Of a stretch of DNA of 63,622 nt, positions 57,621 to 63,622 are shown piece after piece. The notes beneath the pieces are model-generated. The model was given only the letters and a program-made list of their open reading frames with translations. It was not told where the DNA came from and ran no database searches. The stretch is from an uncultured Lachnospiraceae bacterium. Lineage in GTDB: Bacteria; Bacillota; Clostridia; Lachnospirales; Lachnospiraceae. The DNA is taken from assembly GCA_910578475.1 (NCBI GenBank), contig CAJTRK010000019.1, positions 1-63,622 of the forward strand. Reading direction: 5' to 3'. Numbering within the stretch: position 1 is the first letter of the stretch; every line of letters begins with the position of its first letter. The position numbers and the translations under genes were made by a program.

Positions 57621-58531
57621 AACATGTATCAAAAAGTTTTCAGGACAGGCATGCGATAAAAAAAGCGGTAGAGGATGTGAGTCTGCATTTTACTTCCGGT
57701 GTATGGGGGCTGCTTGGAGCAAACGGCGCCGGAAAGACGACGCTGATGCGGATGATATGCGGTATTACGAAGCCTTCCGGCGGACGTATCTGCTATGATG
57801 GCGTTGAAATCGGTCAGTTAGGGGACGCTTACCGGAGCATCATCGGATATCTTCCCCAGGAATTTGGATTTTATCCGGAATTTACGGTACAGCAGTATCT
57901 GGAATATCTTTCGGCCATGAAGGGAATGGGCGACAGGCAGGCCAGACAGAAAATCGATGAATTGCTGGTCAGACTGTCTCTGGAAGATGTCCGGAAAAAG
58001 AAAATCATCAAACTGTCCGGCGGTATGAAACGGCGGGTGGGCATCGCGCAGGCTCTTTTGAACGAGCCGGAATTTCTGATACTGGATGAACCCACAAGCG
58101 GCCTTGACCCCGGTGAGCGGGTGCGGTTCCGCAATCTTTTATCGGAGTTTGCCCATGACAGAATCGTGCTGATATCTACCCATATCGTATCGGATGTGGA
58201 ATATATTGCGACACAGAACGCCATCATGAAGGACGGAAAAATTTTGCAGACAGGGACCACACAGGAATTGGTTTCGCAGATGCAGGGGAAAGTATTCGAA
58301 GGGACAATTTCATCGCAGGAGCTGAATAAATGGGAAAAGAAAGTGCAGGTCATTAATTTGCGCAATGAAGCGGACGGAGGCGTATCGCTGCGTTACATCG
58401 GAAAACAGGAGGACATGCCCGGCGCCGTGCCGAAAGAACCGCGTCTGGAGGATTTATATCTTCAGCTTTTTCCGTCAGGTAATCATTACAAGACGACCGA
58501 AGAACAGATTATGAAAAAGGGGAGAAAGTAA
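57605..58531 (+). CDS. ABC transporter ATP-binding protein
   Basis: 308-residue exporter-type ATPase: Walker A LLGANGAGKTTLMRMICG near residue 38, Q-loop YLPQEFGFYPEFTVQQYLEY, signature LSGGMKRRVGIAQALL near residue 138, Walker B LILDEPTSGLDPGER, H-loop LISTHIVSDVEYIA, and a C-terminal regulatory extension (VFEGTISSQELNKWEKKVQV). Sequence style is that of the CcmA/NatA drug-export group. It pairs with the permease gene one base downstream. Confidence 0.94.
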   Translation: MEILLEHVSKSFQDRHAIKKAVEDVSLHFTSGVWGLLGANGAGKTTLMRMICGITKPSGGRICYDGVEIGQLGDAYRSIIGYLPQEFGFYPEFTVQQYLEYLSAMKGMGDRQARQKIDELLVRLSLEDVRKKKIIKLSGGMKRRVGIAQALLNEPEFLILDEPTSGLDPGERVRFRNLLSEFAHDRIVLISTHIVSDVEYIATQNAIMKDGKILQTGTTQELVSQMQGKVFEGTISSQELNKWEKKVQVINLRNEADGGVSLRYIGKQEDMPGAVPKEPRLEDLYLQLFPSGNHYKTTEEQIMKKGRK

Positions 58532-58532
58532 G

Positions 58533-59771
58533 ATGAAAAGATTGTATAAGGAAGAAATGAAACGTATTTTAAGAAGCAGGAGCACGCTTCTGTTTCTGGC
58601 GGCGGCAATTGGGCTGTCAGTGTTTATGGCGTGGGTTCCCGTAACCTTTGAACGGTACACATACGAAGAAAACGGACAGGAAATCGTGATAGAGGGGCGG
58701 GAGGCGCTGGCGTTAAAGAAGCAGCTGCAGGCTCCCGCGGCGGGAGAAGTGACGCCCGAAAAGATGCTGACAGGACTGAGGGCCTATCAGAAAAATCTGT
58801 CGCTTTACGGGGATTTCTATGGAGATTTTCCGCAGAATGTCTGGAACAGCGAGATACTGCCCTATTCTAAACTGGTCACGAGACTGCATGAAGTCATGGC
58901 GGATTCTGAAAGCGGCCTTGCGCCGGACTATCTGGAAATCACCGAAGGAGACGCTTATGCTTTTTATGAAAAATGCCGTTCCCATCTGCCGGACCTGATG
59001 CGGCTTGAACATAAAGAGAATCCGGATGCGCAGCGGATTGCCGCCGGAATGTATGAAAAGGTGGAAATGCCCTTTTACTTTTATCCGGGATATGGAACGA
59101 ACATGGCGGAATATGAAAGCCTGTATCTGTTCCTGCTGATGTTTTTGTGCATCATGATAACGGCGCCGCTTTTTTGCTGCGAATACCAGACGGGCGCGGA
59201 CGACATTCTGCGCAGTACGAAGCATGGAAGGAAGAGCCTTGTTTTTGTCAAAATAATATCTGCCCTGAGCATCAGCACAGTGTCCTTTATAGTATGTATG
59301 ACAGTTTTTCAGGTGATTTCCAACAGCCTGTTCGGATGGGAATGCAGAGAAACTTCGATGCAGATTTTGTTTTCCGCGGTAAGCCTTCTGAGCCTGAACG
59401 TAGGAGAAATGCAGAATTTTCTTATTCTCTCGGGATTTATTTCCATGACGGGAAGCGTCTGTTTCGTGCTTTTCCTTTCGGCAGCCTGTAAAAACACGAC
59501 GATTGCAACCGGACTGACCATCGCAGCGGGAATTTTGCCGTCAGTTTTTTATATGATGACAGGTGGTAAGCTGGCGTCGTGGATGCGGGTGCTTCTGCCT
59601 TCCGGCGGTCTTGGAGGAAGCAATGCTTTTCTGTATGCGCTGACTGATTTTGAATTTCTGAAAATCGGTTCCCTTTCCGTCTGGACCCCCTGGCTTCTGC
59701 TCGTGGTTCCGGTCGTGGAAATTCCGCTGTTTCTCTGGCTGACGGTGCGGAGTTATTGTAAGAGGGGGTAA
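58533..59771 (+). CDS. ABC-2 type permease
   Basis: 412-residue membrane subunit. First helix near residues 13-35 (RSTLLFLAAAIGLSVFMAWV), a large extracellular loop of about 150 residues with Tyr-rich, acidic sequence, then five or six helices (YLFLLMFLCIMITAPLFCCE; ISALSISTVSFIVCMTVFQV; ILSGFISMTGSVCFVLFLSA and onward). The motif ITAPLFCCEYQTGADDILRS matches ABC-2 permeases of peptide/antibiotic exporters. Its gene starts one base after the ATPase stop. It probably exports or resists an envelope-active compound; ligand unknown. Confidence 0.88.
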   Translation: MKRLYKEEMKRILRSRSTLLFLAAAIGLSVFMAWVPVTFERYTYEENGQEIVIEGREALALKKQLQAPAAGEVTPEKMLTGLRAYQKNLSLYGDFYGDFPQNVWNSEILPYSKLVTRLHEVMADSESGLAPDYLEITEGDAYAFYEKCRSHLPDLMRLEHKENPDAQRIAAGMYEKVEMPFYFYPGYGTNMAEYESLYLFLLMFLCIMITAPLFCCEYQTGADDILRSTKHGRKSLVFVKIISALSISTVSFIVCMTVFQVISNSLFGWECRETSMQILFSAVSLLSLNVGEMQNFLILSGFISMTGSVCFVLFLSAACKNTTIATGLTIAAGILPSVFYMMTGGKLASWMRVLLPSGGLGGSNAFLYALTDFEFLKIGSLSVWTPWLLLVVPVVEIPLFLWLTVRSYCKRG

Positions 59772-59869
59772 AAGGGGGTATATAAAGAGGAATAATTCCG
59801 GACAGACAGGGCCATGGGGAAACATCTCTGTATCGATAACAGTGCGATTTCGGCATTCCAAAAAAAGGA

Positions 59870-59898
59870 TTGACATATTCTTTGGAATAGGGTATTTT
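59870..59898 (+). promoter_or_regulatory. Promoter of hsdM-hsdS
   Basis: TTGACA at 59870-59875, 17-bp spacer, TATTTT at 59893-59898, 27 bases before the hsdM ATG. Confidence 0.82.
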
Positions 59899-59925
59899 GT
59901 ATTGAAGAAAACGCAGAGGTGCAAT

Positions 59926-61284
59926 ATGGGAAATTATGAGAATGAGTTATTTCGAACCGCGAATAAATTGAGAGGAAAAATTCCTCCATCTGATTATAAA
60001 TTTTATGTGTTGCCATTGGTTTTTATCAGATATATGTCTGCTAAAAAAAATAGCAATGTGTGGAGTAAAATTGTCAATAGCAGTAATGATGAGAAAATCG
60101 CATCATTACTGGATAAAGAGTTGATGAAAGTTTTACCTGCGTTTAGCGATATGGCTAATCCATATGAGGATATGTATGCCAATAGCAATCTCCCGGCGAG
60201 GACAATATATGATTTAATAAACTTAATAAATGAGATTGATTTGCAGAGCAATTGTGAAAAAATAGATTATCTTGGACAAATCTATGAGTATTTCATAGGG
60301 AATTTTGCAGCAACCGAAGGAAATAGAGGTGGAGAATTTTTTACGCCTCCTTCCGTAGTGAACTTATTGGTTAATATGTTGAATCCGCAGCAGGGAATTA
60401 TATATGACCCCGCCTGTGGAACCGGAGGCATGTTTATCCAGTCAGGCAAATACAATGGCTCGAATTTAAAATTTGTAGGACAGGAACAGAATTGTAAGAC
60501 TATTTTGCTTGCATATATGAATGGGGTGCTGCATGGATTAGATATTGAGATAAAGAAAGGAGACACGTTATTAAATGATTGTTTTCCTGATTTGAGAGCA
60601 GATTATGTAATCAGTAACCCACCTTTCAATATGAAAGAGTGGGGGGCTGAACAATTGGCTGTTGATGATTCCAGAGTTTTTGGAATGATAAATAAAAATA
60701 ATGCGAATTATATGTGGATTCAACATTTTATATATCATTTAAAACCTCAAGGAAGAGCGGGGTTCGTCATTTCTAATGGGGCGCTGACTAGCTCGAATGA
60801 GGCCGATTTTATAACTCGTAAGAAAATGCTGGAAAGAAATATTGTGGATTGTGTGGTTCAGTTGCCGGATAAGATGTTTATTGGAACTGCTATACCGAGT
60901 GCGCTCATATTTCTTGATATGAATAGAAATGAAAAGGATAAGATTTTGTTCATTGATGCCAGTAAGTTTGGTGAAAGTGTGAGTAAAACGCAAAAAATAA
61001 TTTCAAAAGCTAATATAGAAAGCATTTCGAAATTATATCAGTCCTTTAAAAAAAAGAAAAAGATAAAATATAATGTTAAAGGCTATTCTTGGGCTTCTGC
61101 GGTGGAGGAAGTATTATCAAACGGTTGTAAACTGATGCCAAGTATATTTACAGGCGTTGAAGAAATTATTGTTGACCAGAAAGAAAATGAGGCTGAAATT
61201 AATAATTTAAAAGCTAGGTTATCAGAGCAAATCAGGATTTCAAATCAAATGGCGAATACATTGCTTGAAAGGCTGATACTGTAA
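59926..61284 (+). CDS. hsdM: Type I-like DNA methyltransferase subunit HsdM
   Basis: 452-residue N6-adenine methyltransferase subunit. An N-terminal HsdM domain (ENELFRTANKLRGKIPPSDY; FYVLPLVFIRYMSAK) is followed by SAM motif I GIIYDPACGTGGMFIQSGKY near residue 159, motif IV VISNPPFNMKEWG near residue 225, and GRAGFVISNGALTSSNEAD. GGNRGGEFFTPPSVVNLLVN-like residues (ATEGNRGGEFFTPPSVVNLL) precede motif I, as in HsdM. The AT-rich codon use differs from the genes to the left, suggesting recent acquisition. Downstream is hsdS; no hsdR is visible, and the only nuclease candidate is the HNH gene on the opposite strand. Confidence 0.93.
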   Translation: MGNYENELFRTANKLRGKIPPSDYKFYVLPLVFIRYMSAKKNSNVWSKIVNSSNDEKIASLLDKELMKVLPAFSDMANPYEDMYANSNLPARTIYDLINLINEIDLQSNCEKIDYLGQIYEYFIGNFAATEGNRGGEFFTPPSVVNLLVNMLNPQQGIIYDPACGTGGMFIQSGKYNGSNLKFVGQEQNCKTILLAYMNGVLHGLDIEIKKGDTLLNDCFPDLRADYVISNPPFNMKEWGAEQLAVDDSRVFGMINKNNANYMWIQHFIYHLKPQGRAGFVISNGALTSSNEADFITRKKMLERNIVDCVVQLPDKMFIGTAIPSALIFLDMNRNEKDKILFIDASKFGESVSKTQKIISKANIESISKLYQSFKKKKKIKYNVKGYSWASAVEEVLSNGCKLMPSIFTGVEEIIVDQKENEAEINNLKARLSEQIRISNQMANTLLERLIL

Positions 61285-61393
61285 AAAATAAATTTTTCAC
61301 AGACGGATTTATTTGGCTTATGAGTATATGTGTCAGAACACTTTCGGTATCGGTCCAAAGTATGCAGGCTGAGAGAAGGGCATGGTGATATGA

Positions 61394-62542
61394 ATGAAAA
61401 AATATTATTTGGAAGATGTGGCTGAAATTGTCAGTGGAGCTACTCCATTGACAAAAGAAAAGAAATATTATGAGGGAGGAACGATTTCCTGGATAACACC
61501 GAGGGATTTATCCGGATATAATCATAAATACATTTACAAAGGTCAAAGAAATATCACTGAAGAAGGTTATGAAAGCTGTGCAGCCTGTAAGATACCACGA
61601 GGAGCGATTTTATTTTCTTCAAGAGCGCCAATCGGATATGTTGCGGTTGCAGGAACAGAATTATGTACAAATCAGGGATTTAAAAGTTTTGTTTGTAATG
61701 AAGAATTAATTTATAATCATTATCTATATTATTATTTACTGTTTCATAAAAAGAAGTTTGAGGCACTGGGAAATGGAAGTACTTTTAAAGAAATTTCCCG
61801 TAAAACAATAGGAAAATATGAGATAGAATTACCAAGTGTGGAAGAGCAGAAAAGCAGAGTGGAAGAACTGGTAAAGTTCGATGAAAAATATGAGCATAAC
61901 AGTAGAATGCTTAATAGCATGAAGTCTTTATTGGAGATGCTGTATATTCAATGTTTTGAGAATAGTAATATCAAATATGAAAGAAAAAGATTAGCAGATG
62001 TAGTTGAGATTATTACGGGAGGGACGCCTTCTACCAAGAATGAGAATTACTGGAATAACGGTGTGTATGATTGGTATACTCCATCAGATGTTGCCGCAAA
62101 TGAAAATATAGTATCTTTTTCAGCCAATAAAAGGATTAGTGTATTAGGTTTGGCAAATAGTGGAGCTAAGCTCATTCCAAAAAATTCAATCATAATGACG
62201 AGTAGAGCAACAATAGGAGAATGTATAATAAACTTGTCTGAGGCAACTACAAATCAAGGCATGCTTTCCCTGATTCCGGATAGAAAAAATGTCAATTCAT
62301 TACAGCTGTTTTTCTGGATAACCAGACATAAGTCATTGGTTAAGTCAATTTCTAACGGCAGCACTTTTAAAGAAGTGTATAAAAAAGATATTGAACAACT
62401 CAAAATAGAAGTTAATATGGAAGTATTGGCAAAATTTATGGAAAAAGCAGAACCTGCATGGGATTATTATATAAGTATATTGCAAGAAAATTTTCTGATA
62501 GAAGAATTAAGAAAAAAAATGATGAATTTCCTTTTTTTATAG
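61394..62542 (+). CDS. hsdS: Type I-like specificity subunit HsdS
   Basis: 382-residue DNA-recognition subunit with two target-recognition domains. Each starts with the conserved motif: YYLEDVAEIVSGATPLTKEK with GGTISWITPRDL in the first, and LADVVEIITGGTPSTKNENY with GVYDWYTPSDV near residue 210 in the second. Helical spacers follow each (SVEEQKSRVEELVKFDEKYE; MEKAEPAWDYYISILQENFL). Both half-domains contain the GNGSTFKEISRK/SNGSTFKEVYKK motif. It would direct the HsdM subunit to a bipartite site. It begins 109 bases after hsdM, and its stop is 3 bases before the IS remnant. Confidence 0.93.
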   Translation: MKKYYLEDVAEIVSGATPLTKEKKYYEGGTISWITPRDLSGYNHKYIYKGQRNITEEGYESCAACKIPRGAILFSSRAPIGYVAVAGTELCTNQGFKSFVCNEELIYNHYLYYYLLFHKKKFEALGNGSTFKEISRKTIGKYEIELPSVEEQKSRVEELVKFDEKYEHNSRMLNSMKSLLEMLYIQCFENSNIKYERKRLADVVEIITGGTPSTKNENYWNNGVYDWYTPSDVAANENIVSFSANKRISVLGLANSGAKLIPKNSIIMTSRATIGECIINLSEATTNQGMLSLIPDRKNVNSLQLFFWITRHKSLVKSISNGSTFKEVYKKDIEQLKIEVNMEVLAKFMEKAEPAWDYYISILQENFLIEELRKKMMNFLFL

Positions 62543-62545
62543 AAT

Positions 62546-62736
62546 GAGGCTGTTGCAAAAGTAGATAAATAATCTACTGGAGCAATAGCTCTCTTTTCGT
62601 GACTTAAAACTACATGGAAAGATACAAAAAGACCGGGCAGGGGGGTATTTCTTTCCGGTAAAAGAGAACACATTTTTCTGCACATAGAGCGAAGGCGCCG
62701 CTCAATCATCTAATTTGATGATTTTGAGACACCCTC
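62546..62736. mobile_element. 191-bp IS-derived MITE-like remnant
   Basis: Imperfect 15-base terminal repeats: GAGGCTGTTGCAAAA at 62546-62560 and TTTTGAGACACCCTC at 62722-62736 (inverted: GAGGGTGTCTCAAAA; 11 of 15 identical). Such ends are typical of IS1182-like elements. The interior has no transposase domain, only a short minus-strand frame (62467-62709 region), so it is an internally deleted element. It sits between hsdS and the HNH gene; no clear target duplication is seen. Confidence 0.7.
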
Positions 62737-62742
62737 GTTGTG

Positions 62743-63408
62743 TCATTTATTCCCTTTGGCAATTCTAATCCAGACATCGCCGTTCTGAGAACGAATAAAA
62801 TTTTGATTTGCATTTGCATAACCAAGAAGGCGCTTATTCCGATTTTCTGTTATATCTATTTCAATTTCCGTAGTTTGTAAATCATTGAAAGAATAACAGC
62901 GACGTTGACCTAAACGAGTATTACATATTGCATGCCCCCATGATACCTGTGTTGGAATATTTTCTAATGATGAATAACACAATGGAACCATATGAAATAG
63001 ATTGACTTTAGTTGAGCGGGTTGAACCAACCTGGTCGGTTGAGTTTTCCAAGCCTTCCTCATCGTCAAAAGAAATCATTTCATTAAGCTCACTATGTAAA
63101 ATGGCTTTCTGACAAAGAGGACAAGTGGTTTTTCCGTTATGTAAAATATAATCGTTCTCATAATGGGGTGAATTTAATAAGTAATGTTTATTTAATATAG
63201 CTTGCAAATGTTCAAAATCTGATTCGTTATATGGGGAGCCCTCTGTTTTTATGATGAGCCATGCCAATACAGCCTGGCATAGGAAATTAGTATTTGCATC
63301 AGCGTATTCAGGAGCGAATATACCTTGAGCGGGACCTTCAAATTTGTTCTGTTTTTTGTTTGTGCCACTATTGGATATTCTTAGTAAATAGTGACCACAA
63401 TCTATCAC
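62743..63408 (-). CDS. HNH restriction endonuclease, BstXI-like, N-terminus probably lost
   Basis: 221 residues read from a GTG at 63408. CPLCQKAILHSELNEMISF near residue 98 gives a CxxC, VNLFHMVPLCYSSL supplies the central His, and HAICNTRLGQRRC carries the HNH-type Asn with a further C...C pair, so a treble-clef zinc nuclease is likely. The same frame is open upstream to 63513 (IPSNDRRGNVIDCGHYLL reads through the GTG) but has no ATG and no ribosome site before it meets a stop inside a cluster of palindromes. The protein therefore seems to lack its N-terminus. Its place beside a type I-like hsdM/hsdS pair without hsdR matches BstXI-type systems, where M and S subunits serve with a separate endonuclease; family naming is from memory. 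Confidence 0.6.
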   Translation of the reverse strand: MIDCGHYLLRISNSGTNKKQNKFEGPAQGIFAPEYADANTNFLCQAVLAWLIIKTEGSPYNESDFEHLQAILNKHYLLNSPHYENDYILHNGKTTCPLCQKAILHSELNEMISFDDEEGLENSTDQVGSTRSTKVNLFHMVPLCYSSLENIPTQVSWGHAICNTRLGQRRCYSFNDLQTTEIEIDITENRNKRLLGYANANQNFIRSQNGDVWIRIAKGNK

Positions 63409-63479
63409 ATTTCCACGTCTGTCATTGGATGGTATACAATAGGATTTTTTTGTTTTGTCATATTTCAGTGAATATTCTT

Positions 63480-63558
63480 GTGCGATGAAATCGCACTTCC
63501 GGAAATCTGGAAATCAGATGTCCGGGAAGTGGAAATCATCTTGTGCGAGTTTACTCGC
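63480..63558. repeat. Cluster of three hairpins
   Basis: GTGCGAT/ATCGCAC (63480-63486, 63490-63496); a larger imperfect hairpin CACTTCC..GGA with ATCTG inside, paired with CAGAT and TCC..GGAAGTG (63494-63531); and GCGAG/CTCGC (63545-63558). They follow each other with little spacing, between the partial gene at the edge and the HNH gene, and look like a palindromic repeat element. Confidence 0.75.
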
Positions 63559-63622
63559 GTAATGTTTTGTCTAATCCATAGACCTCACGCATTGAGATGT
63601 CATGCTCGGCATCTATGCTTGT
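63551..63622 (-). CDS. Partial gene at right edge (C-terminal 23 codons)
   Basis: On the minus strand the frame from the window edge to a TAA at 63551-63553 reads TSIDAEHDISMREVYGLDK-TLRE, a charged, protein-like end. It continues beyond the window, so the family cannot be named. Its stop lies inside the third hairpin of the palindrome cluster, and the HNH frame begins about 140 bases further on the same strand. Confidence 0.4.
   Translation of the reverse strand, partial: TSIDAEHDISMREVYGLDKTLRE

Overview
The window looks like a chromosomal segment from a Gram-positive gut anaerobe of the Lachnospiraceae (Blautia/Roseburia/Ruminococcus type). The evidence is strong AGGAGG-type ribosome sites, many lipobox lipoproteins, an ABC-rich sugar economy, mid-range GC, and a glycyl-radical 1,2-propanediol microcompartment of the fucose/rhamnose (GRM5-like) kind. 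Assignment to a family is inference from gene content only.

Left edge (1-7.7 kb): a worn accessory region. It holds a frameshifted lipoprotein, a zinc-ribbon-like hypothetical, a LURP-one-like protein, a GNAT acetyltransferase with an internal deletion, an Eco57I/TaqI-like adenine methyltransferase with a probably truncated endonuclease partner, a lipoprotein and a small NIF3/CutA-like protein. Next come, on the minus strand, a GH127 beta-L-arabinofuranosidase, a lipoprotein and an AraC regulator (7.8-11.3 kb).

Sugar region (11.5-28.6 kb): L-fucose isomerase with a 30-bp leader hairpin. A LacI regulator is followed by three copies of an AGAGCGAAAC-GTTTCGCTCT-type operator that bracket two transcription units. 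These encode an FGGY kinase, a GatD-like dehydrogenase, an aldo/keto reductase, KbaZ/GatZ, KbaY/GatY and a ribose-type ABC importer with two different permeases. L-fucose mutarotase FucU, a hypothetical protein and a RhaB-type kinase follow. Directly after the kinase lie a ParA-type ATPase and an overlapping small, very basic protein.

Microcompartment region (31.5-45.7 kb): after a zone of gene debris (truncated iron alcohol dehydrogenase, AraC fragment) and a PHP phosphatase, a consensus promoter starts a long operon. Its order is EutS/PduU shell, EutP/PduV GTPase, FucA-type aldolase, GlcG/PduO-C-like protein, CoA-acylating aldehyde dehydrogenase, zinc alcohol dehydrogenase, four BMC-H shell proteins, PduL, EutN vertex, PduS, PduT, DeoR regulator, glycyl radical propanediol dehydratase and its activase. 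Fuculose-1-phosphate or rhamnulose-1-phosphate would be split to DHAP and lactaldehyde. Lactaldehyde is reduced to 1,2-propanediol, which is dehydrated to propionaldehyde inside the shell and converted to propanol and propionyl-phosphate. N- or C-terminal amphipathic helices (encapsulation peptides) are visible on the aldolase, aldehyde dehydrogenase, alcohol dehydrogenase and PduL.

Two features stand out. First, the ParA/basic-protein pair sits in the fucose operon next to a microcompartment operon and could be a metabolosome-positioning system analogous to McdAB. Second, three intercistronic gaps of the BMC operon hold copies of one folded sequence element that starts at the upstream stop codon and whose stems are conserved by compensatory base changes; related hairpins follow fucU and the glycyl radical enzyme.

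Right part (45.9-63.6 kb): ArgC, an SDR, thioredoxin reductase, an SH3-NlpC/P60 wall hydrolase, an internally deleted methyltransferase, long HPF, an integral membrane protein, a GT2-GtrA glycosyltransferase, an M23 peptidase, and an ECF sigma/membrane protein/ABC transporter operon. The edge holds a type I-like hsdM-hsdS pair without hsdR, a 191-bp IS-derived remnant and an HNH (BstXI-like) endonuclease ORF that seems to lack its N-terminus.
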